DNA from: Diphasiastrum complanatum
Taxonomy: Eukaryota > Streptophyta > Lycopodiopsida > Lycopodiales > Lycopodiaceae
Length of the DNA: 64,000 nucleotides
NCBI GenBank assembly: GCA_029204225.1
Contig: CM055097.1
Coordinates: 60,962,229 to 61,026,228 of the forward strand
Direction: 5' to 3'
The position numbers and the translations under genes were made by a program. Each line of letters begins with the position of its first letter. The first letter of the stretch is position 1. The notes under the pieces are model-generated. The model worked only from the letters and a program-made list of their open reading frames with translations, made no database searches and had not been told where the DNA came from. Shown one piece after another: positions 1 through 12,093 of the stretch.

Positions 1-273
1 ACAAAATATCTGCTTGTGCCTTATCATACCAAGTAAGACAATTTAAATGCTTCTTGTTGTTTATAGCTTTATCATTAGAAATATTTTTCAGAATTGCAGC
101 TAATGGACTCTCTATTTTATTTTGTAGTGAGCATTGGAGTTTAACCCCGATCTCTGTCAGGAGATCTATAGATAATGTTATTAACTTTTTGTGTAAAGGT
201 GAATTCGGCTAGTAATACACATAAGAATATTGACTCAATCCTACCGATTATATATAAATACATTCCAACAGAG
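1..273. other. Unassigned flank left of the first LTR
   Basis: AT-rich sequence with no convincing reading frame or repeat partner elsewhere in the window. It ends where the solo LTR of family A begins. The five bases before that LTR (CAGAG) do not match the five after its other end at 7112-7116 (TAGAA), so no duplication marks this boundary. Confidence 0.5.
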
Positions 274-724
274 TGTTAAAAATTCACAATTCTAGCTTGA
301 CTAGTTTTTGGTCATATGACTTGTAAATAGTTAGATGGTCATGATGTGGCTTGTCACACGTGCCAAATAGCATAGGATTCCATTCATAAGGATGTTCTCA
401 AGTAGACCTAAGTGTTAGAACCTTTGGAATGAGTCCAAATTATGCTTAGATACAAGGGAGAAAAAATAGGAGCTATTTTTGGTAATTTTTGCATTGTTGA
501 GGGATCTCCAAGATTCCAACCCTAACTTGGTAGGGATGAAAGATCCACCAAAATTAGCATTAGGAATAAGTTTAGGGCTACTCATACCTGCCCAAAACCG
601 TGATGGATCATGTATATATAGGTGATGATATCTCACCAAAATCAATCAAGCAATTTCATGTTTTTTCTCTCATAATGGTGCAATTGCTCTCTATGTTCAT
701 AATTGTTTGAGTACTTGTGATTAC
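274..724 (+). repeat. Left part of a solo LTR, family A, split by element A
   Basis: This is the first two thirds of a family A LTR, starting TGTTAAAAATTC. It is nearly identical to 725-1174 apart from one extra T and a few substitutions. It stops abruptly at the ATTAC copy (720-724) next to element A. The rest of the same LTR resumes at 6875. No primer binding site or internal sequence adjoins either piece, so the host copy is a solo LTR or LTR remnant. Confidence 0.9.
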
Positions 725-1406
725 TGTTAAAAATTCACAATTCTAGCTTGACTAGTTTTGGTCATATGACTTGTAAATAGTTAGATGGTCATTGTGTGGC
801 TTGTCACACGTGCCAAATAGCATAGGATTCCATTCATAAGGATGTTCTCAAGTAGACCTAAGTGTTAGAACCTTTGGAATGAGTCCAAATTATGCTTAGA
901 TACAAGGGAGAAAAAATAGGAGCTATTTTTGGTAATTTTTGCATTGTTGAGGGATCTCCAAGATTCCAACCCTAACTTGGTAGGGATGAAAGATCCACCA
1001 AAATTAGCATTAGGAATAAGTTTAGGGCTACTCATACCTGCCCAAAACCGTGATGGATCATGTATATATAGGTGATGATATCTCACCAAAATCAATCAAG
1101 CAATTTCATGTTTTTTCTCTCATAATGGTGCAATTGCTCTCTATGTTCATAATTGTTTGAGTACTTGTGATTACTAATGATTATAGGATTGAATGTAGGT
1201 CTGGTGTACAGTACTCAGATTGTGGGAGGCCGTACTTTCACACGTGTGAAGCCTTCTTCAAGGATTTGGGCCATTTAGTGAGGTTCAAGCATAGATTTTT
1301 GATGGATTTTGATGGTTCAACTTGTGCTAATCTTATGAAATCATAATCTATTGTTTCCCTCATCATTTCAAGTGTTTTAGGATCCTTATTTGCTGTAATT
1401 TTTACA
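725..1406 (+). repeat. 5' LTR of element A
   Basis: It runs from TGTTAAAAATTC to TTTTTACA and is 682 bp, the same length as the 3' copy at 6193-6874. A TATA box (TATATATA, 1063-1070) marks the likely promoter. A 14-bp perfect palindrome TTCACACGTGTGAA lies at 1237-1250, about 174 bp downstream. The 76-codon reading frame antisense in each LTR copy has no sign of being a gene. Confidence 0.95.
1063..1070 (+). promoter_or_regulatory. Putative TATA box of the element A LTR
   Basis: TATATATA followed by GGTGATG, in the position expected of the U3 promoter. The same motif occurs in the solo-LTR copy (near 612) and the 3' LTR (near 6530). Function is inferred from motif and position only. Confidence 0.55.
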
Positions 1407-1418
1407 TGGTATCAGAGC
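1407..1418 (+). other. Primer binding site of element A
   Basis: TGGTATCAGAGC immediately follows the LTR end ACA. This is the standard plant copia site complementary to the 3' end of initiator methionine tRNA, where minus-strand DNA synthesis starts. Confidence 0.95.
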
Positions 1419-2217
1419 CTAAAGGTTGAAATGAGCTAAATCCTTGGTTTTCATTCAATTTGATCACAATTTTTGATCTAAATCTTGTGTAGATTGGATA
1501 TTAGCATCTAGTATTGATTCTAGAACTCAAAGTGAGTCAAATACATTGGAGATTGGTGTTGTGTGACTTCATTTGCAGGTGTTTAGGTGTCTAAAACCAG
1601 AGGCAAAGTTGAATTCAATTCACATTACCAAGATAGCAAGTTTTGCTTGCTCCAAGCATTGAATTCTAAGCGAGTTTTGGAGGTGATTTCATAGAGGAGG
1701 ATTTCTAGCATTCAAGGAGAGGGAATATCAGAGTTTTGGGGACTCTTCAAGGCTGTTCTAAGGTGTAGTAGGCACCTCCTAAAGTGATTTAGGTTCAGTC
1801 CAACCATTGCTTGACTTATGCACCAAATTAGATCAATTTTTCATCAATTTTGATCATCTTTTGCTTGTGATTGGATAGTAGATTGTGTTGCATCCTCATT
1901 AAGTTCCATTTAGCTCTTTTACAAGTGATTTTGGAAGTATATTAGGTTGCTGAAATTCACTCTTGATCAGATCATTTGAAAGCTTTAATGTTCTTTATAG
2001 AAAGAGGGGCAATTCTACTAGTATTGTCTACTTCAATCAAGCAAGTGCATTGTTTCTAGTATTCTATGATTTGATTTTGTTAGAGATCATTCTTAGATCT
2101 TTATAGGAAGTCTATTAATGATCTTTTCAGGTCCCTAAGAAGTGGGATAAGATAGACCTTCAATCAAATCAATAGAACTAACCTTCATTTGTGTCAAGTC
2201 CTTGATTAGGAGACTAG
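1419..2217 (+). other. Untranslated leader of element A
   Basis: About 800 bp between the primer binding site and the gag start codon, rich in stop codons. It would be the 5' leader of the genomic RNA, where packaging and dimerisation signals are expected. No specific signal can be named from sequence alone. Confidence 0.7.
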
Positions 2218-4593
2218 ATGGCATCTATAAATGCATATCTTTTGGATACTAATGAAAGGCTCAACAAAACTAACTATTCCATATGGAAAGTTAGAATGGA
2301 ATCTATCATGATCATGCAAGATCTGATGGAAATTGTAAATGGTAAGGAGGGTGAACCTATTCATCCTCAAGAAAAAGCCAAATACATCAAGAGGTGCAAT
2401 GTTGCACTACATTGCATAAAAATGAATGTTGCAAATGAACTCTTAAGAGAGGTAGGAGATTGCACTTCAGCTCAAGATGCTTGGGAGACTTTGCAAAAGG
2501 TCTATGAATCCAAGAACCAAACTAGAATGTTAGCTTTGAAGAATCAAATCTATAGAAGCTATCAAAAGAAAGGAGAGAGTGCACATACTTTTGTCCTAGG
2601 AGTAAAGGAATTGAACAAAGAGCTAGCCTTTATAGGTGATCCTATCAAGGATGAAGAGCTTGTTCAACTCATATTGAATGGACTAAGCTTTGAATTTGAC
2701 AATTTGGTTCAGGGATATGCAATTATGGGTAAGCTACCCATACTTGAAGAACTCCAAGGCACACTCATGGTCGAGGAATCAAGAAGGAGCCAAATGCAAG
2801 AGAGGATGGATAGGCTTTCCATCCAATGTGGAGATGACCAAGCTCTCTTCACCAAAGGCAAAGGCAAGTCCAAAGGCAAAGTATCAACATTCAAGAAGTC
2901 TACAAAGCTTGAGGATCAAGAAGGACCCTCAAAGGCATCTCCATCAACCACCAAAGTCAAGAAGGACAAATCAAAGGTGAAGTGCTACTATTGTAGCAAG
3001 ATGGGGCATTATGCCTTGGAATGCTTCAAGAGGAAGCAAGATCAAATCCAAGCCAACATGAGCAAAGAGGAGGAGGAGGAGAGTTCACATGAGGACTCTC
3101 TCATGATGTCCATATTTTCTTCAACAAGCTTCAAAGGAGAAGATCCTTGGTGGATTGACTCGGGTGCTAGTTCACACATGACTAGTAAAAGGGAGTTTTT
3201 CTCTTCTCTCTTATCTTATGATGGACCTATAAAGTCTATCTATACAGCAAATGATGAAGCTTGTAAGATTGAAGGAGTTGGTAGAATTCCCCTTTTCTTA
3301 GGATCTTCCAAAAAGATCAACATAGAAGGTGTTTTGTACATTCCTACAATAACAAAGAATCTACTAAGTGTTGGCCAAATGGTAGACAATGGTTTCAATG
3401 TTGACTTTGCTTCAAATGAATGTTTCATCAAGAAGAAGGGTAAGATAGTGGCTAAGGGCACTAGACTTGGCAAACTTTATAAGTTGGATGCATTTGTGGA
3501 TACTAATGTTGTCATGTTGGCCGAGAAGAGCAAGATATCTACTTTTACTTTATGGCACAAAAGACTTGGACATGTCAACTCGGGTTCCATGGAGGCTATG
3601 ATCAAGGAGGAGTATGCTTTAGGCCTACCAAGGTCTATTGGGAAGGAAGACAAGGTTTGTGAAGCTTGTGCCTTATCCAAGGCACATAAGAAGGTGTTTC
3701 CTAACTCCATCACAAAGTCATCTCATCCTCTTGAACTCATACACTCGGATGTGCACATTGCTAGCACCAAATCTAATGGAGGTTCATCCATGTTTTTAAC
3801 CTTCATTGATGACTACTCAAGATATTGTTGGGTGTTCTTACTTTCCTTCAAGTCTCAAGTATTTGATACTTTTGTAAAGTTCAAGTTGTTTGTGGAAAAG
3901 CATCATAATCATAGCATCAAGATTCTTAGAAGTGACAATGGTGGAGAATTCATCTCCAATGAGTTCAAGGCCTTTTGTGAGGAGGAAGGGATCAAGAAAG
4001 AGACTTCTTGTCCTTACACTCCTCAACAAAATGGAGTTGCTGAAAGAAGGAATAGAACATTATGTGAATGTTCTAAGGCTTTAAGATTAGATGCTTGTTT
4101 GCCCAAATCCTTTTGGGGTGAGTCTCTTGTATGTGCAAACTACTTGATGAATAGAGTGTCTTGCAAAGCAATTGAAGGCAAAACTCCTTATGAGATGTTG
4201 TATGGAAAGAAACCCAATCTTAATCACTTAAAAGTTTTTGGGTGTATATGTTATGTGCATGTGCCATTGGAAATAAGAACCAAGGAGGATCCATCTTCCA
4301 CAAGAGGGATCATGCTTGGATATGCAAGCTCAAGCAAGGGCTACAAAGTCTATCTCCCATCCTTGAACAAATTTGTTGTTTCAAGGGATGTCATCTTTGA
4401 TGAACATCATATGCATATGCTTGAAGAAGGCTCAAGTGCTCCAACAATCAAGAAGAAGATGGCCGAGGAGCAAGATCTTGGTTTTGAGGAGGAGATCACA
4501 AGCACCAAACCCACCTATCACACCAAGGAGATCTTCAAGGGAAAAAGTGGAGCCATCAAGGCTCACATATCAAGGCTAAGGACAGCAAGTTGA
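2218..4593 (+). pseudogene. Element A gag-protease-integrase reading frame
   Basis: A 791-codon frame carrying the front part of a copia polyprotein. The N-terminal gag domain has the family pattern NYSIWKVRMES. A CCHC zinc knuckle starts at residue 256 (CYYCSKMGHYALEC). The protease motif is WWIDSGASSHM (residues 312-322, catalytic D314). A pre-integrase HKRLGH motif follows, then an integrase core with D511, D573 and E609, the DD35E spacing. The frame shifts around 4500-4530, because the expected C-terminal linker continues in another frame. The last codons before the stop at 4591-4593 are therefore not native. The start was chosen because gag homologues in B2, C and F begin at the same point. 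Confidence 0.9.
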
Positions 4594-6178
4594 GGGTATC
4601 TCATCCACTTCTTATGCTTTATCTAGTTTTGAAGAACCGTCTAATGTTGAAGATGCATTGAACTCCAAAGAATGGTATAAAGCTATGTTGGATGAGTATG
4701 ATGCCTTGATTGAGAATGAAACTTGGTTGCTTGTTGAGAGACCTTAAAGGAATGTAATAGGATGCAAGTGGGTCTTCAAGCTTAAGTTGAATGCAAATGG
4801 GAGTGTTAACAAACATAAAGCAAGATTAGTTGCAAAAGGTTATGCTCAAGAGAGAGGGATAGACTATGAGGAAACTTTTGCACCCGTGGCCAAGATGGTC
4901 ACAATAAGACTAATCATTGCATTTGCATCACATTTTGGATGGATTCTATGTCAAATGGATGTCTCTAATGCTTTCTTGAATGGTTTTTTGGAAGAGGATA
5001 TCTATATGGAGCAGCCACAAGGGTTCATCAAGCATGGAATGGAGAACAAAGTATGCCATCTCCAAAGAAGCATCTATGGCTTGAAGCAAGCCTCGAGATC
5101 TTGGAATGCAAGACTACATTGCTATCTTATTTCACTTTCTTTTGCTCAAAGTGAATATGATCCCACTCTTTACATTAAGTTTGATGATGTTGGTATTGTA
5201 CTTTTACTCATTTATGTAGATGACATCATCATTAGTGGAAATAGTGTTGATGGTATTGAAAAAATCAAGATAGATCTATCCTTAGAGTTCAAGATGGTAG
5301 ATCTAGGGTGTCTTCACTTCATCTTAGGCATAGAAGTACTTAGAGGGTCTGATTTTATCTTTATAAGTCAAGTAAACTATGCTCAAAGTCTTTTGAATAA
5401 GTTTAAGATGGAAGTATGCAAAAGTGTTGACACACCAATGGAGCAAGATGTAAAAGTGCCAAATGAAGATGATGAAAGATCCTTCATGGACATCACTTTG
5501 TTTAGGCAACTTATAGGTTCCTTAATGTGGATCACTATAACTAGACCAGATCTTAGCTTTAGTGTATGTAGGTTGAGCCAATCCATGCAAAAGCCATTGA
5601 ATATCCATTGGAAAAAGGCTAAGAGGATTCTAAGATACATCTCGGGTACATTGGATTTTGGGATTCTATATAGAGGCGATGTGATTAACCTTCATGCATT
5701 TAGTGATTCAGATTTTGCAGGGGACAAGAGGGATAGGAAATCAACAAGTGCCTATTCAACTTTCATAGGAGAAGGTGTGGTTTCATGGCTTTCAAAAAAG
5801 CAAGAAACTATATCTCTATCTTCAACCGAGGCCGAGTACAAAGCTTTGACAACCACTACAAAGGAGGTACTTTGGATCAAGAGATTATTGGTGGAACTAA
5901 AGATCATGGATTCAGAGGAGGCACCAATCATCTACAATGACAATATATCAGTCCAACACCTTGCATCTAACCCAATCTTCCATGCAAGATCTAAGCACAT
6001 TGAGATATGCCATCACTTTGTGAGAGAAATGGTGCAAGCCAAGGAGATTGCTTTGGAGCATGTTCCAAGCAATGAATGTGTAGCTGATCTACTTACTAAA
6101 CCACTTCAAAAGACACCTTTTATGAAGTTCAGATCATCGCTTGGAGTGATTAGTAAAGCAATGATTGAACCAAGCTAG
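4594..6178 (+). pseudogene. Element A reverse transcriptase and RNase H
   Basis: The rest of copia pol in a different frame from the gag part. Stops occur at 4577-4579 and 4745-4747, after which 4787-6178 stays open for 463 codons. Reverse transcriptase motifs include [30 protein letters not shown] and the catalytic YVDDIIISG. RNase H carries [24 protein letters not shown] and the terminal VADLLTKPL. The upstream frameshift plus two stops mean a full Gag-Pol cannot be made. Otherwise the domain is well preserved. Confidence 0.9.
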
Positions 6179-6192
6179 ATAGTGAGGAGGAG

Positions 6193-6874
6193 TGTTAAAA
6201 ATTCACAATTCTAGCTTGACTAGTTTTGGTCATATGACTTGTAAATAGTTAGATGGTCATGATGTGGCTTGTCACACGTGCCAAATAGCATAGGATTCCA
6301 TTCATAAGGATGTTCTCAAGTAGACCTAAGTGTTAGAACCTTTGGAATGAGTCCAAATTATGCTTAGATACAAGGGAGAAAAAATAGGAGCTATTTTTGG
6401 TAGTTTTTGCATTGTTGAGGGATCTCCAAGATTCCAACCCTAACTTGGTAGGGATGAAAGATCCACCAAAATTAGCATTAGAGATAGGTTTAGGGCTACT
6501 CATACCTGCCCAAAACCGTGATGGATCATGTATATATAGGTGATGATATCTCACCAAAATCAATCAAGCAATTTCATGTTTTTTCTCTCATAATGGTGCA
6601 ATTGCTCTCTATGTTCATAATTGTTTGAGTACTTGTGATTACTAATGATTATAGGATTGAATGTAGGTCTGGTGTACATTACTCAGACTGTGGGAGGCCG
6701 TACTTTCACACGTGTGAAGCCTTCTTCAAGGATTTGGGCCATTTAGTGAGGTTCAAGCATAGATTTTTGATGGATTTTGATGGTTCAACTTGTGCTAATC
6801 TTATGAAATCATAATCTATTGTTTCCCTCATCATTTCAAGTGTTTTAGGATTCTTATTTGCTGTAATTTTTACA
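6193..6874 (+). repeat. 3' LTR of element A
   Basis: 682 bp, matching the 5' LTR except for about eight positions seen by eye (for example AATAAG versus GATAGG near 6480, and GATCC versus GATTC near the end). It is preceded by the purine tract GTGAGGAGGAG at 6183-6192, the plus-strand primer. The palindrome TTCACACGTGTGAA is at 6705-6718. It is followed directly by the ATTAC duplication. Confidence 0.95.
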
Positions 6875-7111
6875 ATTACTAATGATTATAGTATTGAATG
6901 TAGGTCTGGTGTACAGTACTCAGACTGTGGAGGGCCGTACTTTCACACGTGTGAAGCCTTCTTCAAGGATTTGGGCCATTTAGTGAGGTTCAAGCATAGA
7001 TTTTTGATGGATTTTGATGGTTCAACTTGTGCTAATCTTATGAAATCATAATCTATTGTTTCCCTCATCATTTCAAGTGTTTTAGGATCCTTATTTGCTG
7101 TAATTTTTACA
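6875..7111 (+). repeat. Right part of the solo LTR, family A
   Basis: It begins with the ATTAC target duplication and continues exactly where the left piece (ending at 724) stopped, through to the LTR terminus TTTTTACA. The palindrome TTCACACGTGTGAA recurs at 6942-6955. What follows at 7112 is not a primer binding site. Confidence 0.9.
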
Positions 7112-8437
7112 TAGAAAAACCCTAGTCAACTGAATGGGAGATCATCAGTCTGGAGGTAATTATGTCCTTCTCATCAGCATTTTGAAATCAACAATCTAAT
7201 GTATTTTGTGCTGAACTTTTTGCAATCACCCCACAAAATGATTCATTCAGTTGTGGGTGGTACACTTTGTACAATACAAAGTTGTTTTTTGAGTGGTTCA
7301 ACCTACAACATGATGTTGATATTTCAAAGGTAATTCATTCTTGGTTTTGGAATGGTGATTAATTTTTCTATTCTGTAAATTTTCTAACCATTAAACTTTC
7401 TGAATACACACCAGCCCATGTGTACAGATTTAGACAAAAAATTATCCTGAGCAATCTAGCGAGGGTAAGGCTTCAGCCACCCCCTGTTGATGATGGTGTT
7501 TCAGATGGTGTTATTATACTAAATAAATATGAGAAAAATATAGATAGCACAGAACAGATTTAGATTGAAATGTATAGAATTGATAGAAAAATATACATAT
7601 ATATATCAAATGCAGCTCCATTTTATTGAATTTGAGAGCCCAAAATACATCTACTAATGCCCAACTTGGGCTTTCATTTATTAAATGAAAGAGTCTATAC
7701 ATAGATTTTTACTGAACTTTATTTGAAGCTATTGTTCTTCCACAATGGTAATTGTTGTAAGTAGATCTTTGCAACACGTTACCAGGTCTTGTCTTTTTTG
7801 TGTTCGTGACAAGACAAATATTAGCAAACGTGCCATTGCAAATTATGTCATTTTCCTTTAGTTTGTACTATTTTGAAATGGCAATAAACATAGAGTACTA
7901 ACGACTCTTCCGTTGATGATGAATTCGAAATAAGTCGATAGATTGGTTTGTGATAGCATGATCTCTGCTCTGATAAAATCAAGCATCCAATGCTCTTCCA
8001 CCTCAACCATAGTCAAAAATTCTCCATTGTGTATGATGCTTATCTCCTTTCAGTCTGTGTAACCATTTAGTTCAAAGTCTTGATTTAGTTGTAGCCATGT
8101 ACTATCAATTTTCTTGTATCTCTGATAGCTAAATGTGAGACTGAACATTTTTTTTTCGATATGATAATGGAAGATCATTGACGACTTTTTTAACCTGCAT
8201 TCTATATTATTATTTGTTTTACTATCCCAGCCTTGATCCATGAGATCTGACAAGGTCTCATCTGATAAATCCTTGAAAACAAATAAAGTTGATGTCCTTC
8301 GAACACTTGCACTTGAGAAAAAGCCAACAAATATATGCAATGAGATTTAACCAGCTTAGGTGAACAATTTTTGAACCCATACTTATCTTCATGGCATTTC
8401 TAACATCAATGAGTAGAGTAAGGAGTACATGAATTCA
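7112..8437. other. Unassigned sequence between the solo LTR and element I
   Basis: About 1.3 kb of AT-rich DNA. A 96-codon frame on the minus strand at 8050-8340 contains no domain I recognise and may be chance or an eroded retroelement. No LTR, primer site or gene structure could be supported. Confidence 0.4.
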
Positions 8438-8814
8438 TGTGATGGGGCACATGAGACCTAGCAAGATCAAGATCCCAATGCTCACATTCTGGCAAAGGAG
8501 GAAGAGGAGATGGAGCTCCTAGATCCCTCAATTGCAAATGAGCCAAAAGATTTCAAAAGTGATGTCTCTTGCCTACTTATAGACCAGTCCCCTAACTTGA
8601 CTAAACATAACTACCTTAAAGATAGTTAGCCCTTGTTAAGTCTTATTAAATGTATTTGGGCCCTTGTTGGCCTATTATCCTTATTAATTACCTTGGAGGG
8701 CCTAAAGAGAGAACCACCTTATTCTATAGGCTAATAGCTCCTTTTGGGCCTACAAAGCTTACAATAAATATTCTAATGCATTGATAAGCATTGATGTACT
8801 AGTAGTATATGACA
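8438..8814 (-). repeat. Truncated 3' LTR of element I
   Basis: It closely matches 12360-12739. Similarity stops at 8438, so the inner-to-outer end of this LTR is missing. On the minus strand it starts TGTCATATAC right after the purine tract. Confidence 0.8.
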
Positions 8815-8826
8815 CTCCCCCTACTT
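8815..8826 (-). other. Polypurine tract of element I
   Basis: On the minus strand this reads AAGTAGGGGGAG and abuts the LTR start TGTCAT. That is the arrangement expected of the plus-strand primer and it fixes the element's orientation. Confidence 0.75.
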
Positions 8827-8913
8827 AAACATTTTTGTCCACAAAAATGAAGATGCTCATTCAATGGATTTCAATGCTCCATTTAAGTAGTCTTGAAGAC
8901 AATGTCATGTCCA

Positions 8914-9043
8914 GCAACTTCCTCCATAGTTGTAGATCCAAGGCTGTTTGAATAAAATCTATCTGATAGCTTTAATCTGCAACTTGATCTATAGTTGTAG
9001 ATCCAAGACTATTTGAATAAAATCCATTAGATAGCTTTAGCCT
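8914..9043. repeat. Two tandem copies of a 65-bp unit inside element I
   Basis: Units begin GCAACTT at 8914 and 8979 and share the core ATAGTTGTAGATCCAAG with a few substitutions. A third start (GCAACTTGTG) at 9044 soon diverges. Confidence 0.8.
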
Positions 9044-10488
9044 GCAACTTGTGTTTCCATTGAGGAGAAAAGATGGCCGTGGAAGAGGTTGATGAAACAC
9101 CATATTGCATTTTTTGACAACCAAATTGCAATATCTTCTTTTGTCTGTTTCTTCGTCATGATGACGAATTGGATGATCTATCCAATTCCTTTAGGATCAT
9201 ATTTTAGCATTGCATCCAGTTGTGTTGGCCTAAAGATTTTGTCATATTGTTGGATGGTCACTTTGTTGTTCAATCCAAACTCTTCGATGATAACCATTAA
9301 TCTTGAATTTGAATTGTTAAGATCCCATATGGAAGAAATATCATCAGGATCATGATCTAATATAGATCTCAATGAAATTGGACTGATCAACTTCGAAGAT
9401 GACAAATGATATTCAAAGTGAATATTTATTTTCAACAAGATAGAGTGATTGAGGTATGGGAAAAAAGTGACGATATCTCTTTCACTCATAGTCTCTATGA
9501 AAAATCTTTCATAGATTACATCATCATATTTGAAAATATTAATATCTCCAATATTTTGAACCACAAATTGAAAATCATGATATTAATGAATTTTGGATTG
9601 TTTATCCCATCTCATAGCTAGGACAATTTCCAGCTTGTATATTACAAATCTCATCACATTCCATTGTGCACTCTAGATACTAAATGTGAAACATTCATAT
9701 AGCACAAGATGTCCTGAAACAAGTATTATGGTTGAATGTGATGCATCAGTCCATGTGACTTCAAGGAAAACGAGGTCCTTGAGTGATTTGCCTCAATGAC
9801 AACTTCATTGTCTGAACTGGCCTTTGTACTGCTCAATTGAAGATCAATATTGAAAACAAAAATATTGTCCTCATAATCCTCCGCATCGTTCATTATCCTC
9901 AATTGATTTTTGGTGTCCTTGCATTGACATTGTGTTCACATTTTGGATTTCCTTGCTTGATTTAAATTGGGAATTACATTTACGTTGTCGATCCTATGCA
10001 CATCCATAGCACTACATAAATGTTGATTGGCCATCTCTAAGACTTATGAATTCAATGGGAAATCAAGAGTTGTTGATGAAGTTGGTTGATCTATTTGTGA
10101 ACTGGCTTTCCCATTGTTGATAGTTGCACTTCTTCATCATGTTGCACTTCCGATTTATTCATTGATAATGTTTATGAAGAATTATCTTTATCATCGTTTC
10201 ATACTTCCAATTCATCCTCTGATGATGTTGACGATGATTCACCACAATAATTTGGCCTACCATTTTTTTGGATTCCTAGATTAACAGTTTCTCCCAAGTG
10301 AACCTTAGGCGCTTTGTCCTAATCCTTTAGCTTTTGAAACTACCCTATCATTTTGTTGATATGTAATATCCCGCCTATCTCCAAAGTGCGATCTCCAAAG
10401 TGCGCTCTATTGGTGTGAAGTATTCTGTCGCAGCTTCACATTGACCTTGTTCAGTTCATATTCTATAGTGTGAGCATGTGATCTTATA

Positions 10489-11161
10489 TCAAATTAATGA
10501 CATTATCCAAGTCTTCTGATATATATCCTTAGATAAACAAGCTCTTATCTCAGGCTTCAAGCCTAAAATAAAGCACATTGTATTAAAATTTTTCACTGAA
10601 TAACCATATATGTTCATTATCTGATTGAAGTCATTGAAATAGCTCTCCACAGTAGACGTCTGTTGGGTAGAATGCCATACTTGGCCATTTGTACATTCAA
10701 ACTCTTCGATGCACTTTTGTACAAAGGTTGGCCATTTATCACTGGTAACATGAGGTTCTTCACACTGCATCCAATATCGCCACCAAATTTTTGTAGATCC
10801 ATCAAGGTCTGTCCCTGCAGATTGAATCTTGTCATGGTCACTGCTTGGATGTGATTGAAAATACGTGTGAAAGTTGTCCAACCATACTCTGACATCCATA
10901 TGAGTAATTCTACCATCAAATTTGTGAATTGTTGTTTCCACCATAGGCTGGGAAGATTGGTCCATATGAGGATATTGGTAATGATGATGTTCTGATTGAA
11001 GTGAATTCAGCTCCTCAATGTCACTGTCACTGTTATAAGCACCACCACCTGGATTATCATAACTGCTTTGGTAAACTTGTTGATCATCATAATCATCAAA
11101 ATGTTTTTCATTATTTTTTAGATAGTCTAAAGCGCTCGAAATTGATATTGGAGAAGAAATT

Positions 11162-11205
<44 letters not shown>

Positions 11206-11229
11206 CCGGGATGTCGGTTTCAAGCGCAA
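10489..11229 (-). pseudogene. Gypsy-like gag of element I
   Basis: A 246-codon minus-strand frame. After an acidic, Q/H-rich N-terminus it shows the pattern of the retrotransposon gag capsid domain: KFDGR, VRVWLDNF, KIWWRYW, then VESYFNDFNQI and FILGLKPEI. These fit Ty3/gypsy Gag rather than copia. No zinc knuckle or protease follows, and the frame ends shortly after the capsid-like part. The first residues are encoded by a 43-base homopolymer (poly-lysine), so the real start is doubtful and may lie after it. It is probably a decayed or non-autonomous gag. Confidence 0.6.
11163..11205. repeat. 43-bp poly-T (poly-A on the minus strand)
   Basis: An uninterrupted homopolymer near the 5' end of the element I gag frame. 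It may be a poly-A insertion tail or a slippage expansion. Its length could also be an assembly estimate. Confidence 0.85.
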
Positions 11230-12077
11230 ATAGGATAGCCGAACTTTTTAAATAGTCCAACTGCGCTCAAAAGCGATATTGCAAAAAAAAAAAATTCAAA
11301 AGAATGACTTAAAAAGACTTACGGGCCTTTCTAAATGAAGAAACTAAAAAACATTTGCAACAAAAAATGAACTTCAAAATTGAAATTTGAAGTGCTTCTC
11401 TCTCACCAAGAAATACAAAGGAAAATTTCCAGAATTCTAGCAAATTTGACCCAGCTTCACTAATTTGATTATAATTCTCTTTATTTTGATCCAAATCACA
11501 AAGACTCAGTACCTCTACAAAGCTAAGAACAAGCTTTATCAGGCTATAAAATCAGATCAATAATTGAGTTGATTTGATAGTCAAATTTACAACAGAACAG
11601 GTCTGAAAATTTTGAAGAAAGAAAATTAGTAAAACTAGAGCTAGAAATCAAGATTTGTCATAACTTTTTGAATACTAATTCAAATGACCTGCCATATGGA
11701 ACAAATTAAAGCTAAGACAATGATCTAAAAGCATATGTAAAGAAACTAGGATGAAAGACTGAAATCGAATCTAAAAAATTCAAACAAATTGAAAACCAAT
11801 TTGTAATCACCTATTTTGATAGCTTTTGGTAAAATTGCAATAATTGTTGCATCCCTTACCCAAATTGCTTGAAAATTGGTGAAAATGAAAGCTAAAACAA
11901 AGCTCTAAAAGTATATGAATAAAATTAGAAATAACAAACAAAATTATATGCTAAAAATGAGTGTGAACAGACTTGAAAATTCAAAAGTTAGAAATTAGCA
12001 AAAAAAAAGCTACAAAAGCAATAAATTCTTCAAATGAAATGAGATTCATGTTGAATCAAATAATTATTGGATCTTCA

Positions 12078-12089
12078 GCTCTAATACCA
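12078..12089 (-). other. Primer-binding-site-like motif of element I
   Basis: The minus strand reads TGGTATTAGAGC, one base off the initiator tRNA-Met consensus. It lies four bases beyond the LTR end ACA at 12094. Confidence 0.65.
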
Positions 12090-12093
12090 CAAA

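Larger units (their letters stand above)
725..6874 (+). mobile_element. Ty1/copia LTR retrotransposon A (complete ends, broken pol)
   Basis: A 6150-bp element with two 682-bp LTRs (TG...CA), a primer binding site complementary to initiator tRNA-Met, an untranslated leader of about 800 bp, gag-pol in copia order (gag, protease, integrase, reverse transcriptase, RNase H) and a purine-rich tract before the 3' LTR. It is flanked by the 5-bp duplication ATTAC at 720-724 and 6875-6879. The LTRs differ at about eight positions by eye, so insertion was fairly recent. A frameshift and stops in pol make it non-autonomous now. Confidence 0.95.

Noticed and set aside
415-6563. A 76-codon minus-strand frame repeated three times (415-645, 865-1095, 6333-6563) that looks like a conserved small gene.
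   Set aside because: All copies lie antisense within family A LTRs and repeat only because the LTR repeats. There is no start context or domain.
8050-8340. A 96-codon minus frame as a candidate host gene.
   Set aside because: No recognisable domain and AT-rich surroundings. It could not be separated from chance or eroded retroelement sequence.
8914-9043. A CRISPR-like array of short repeats.
   Set aside because: Only two or three tandem units without unique spacers, in plant retroelement DNA.
9089-9621. Overlapping frames of 71 to 128 codons on both strands within element I as pol remnants.
   Set aside because: No protease, integrase or reverse transcriptase motif could be found in any of them.
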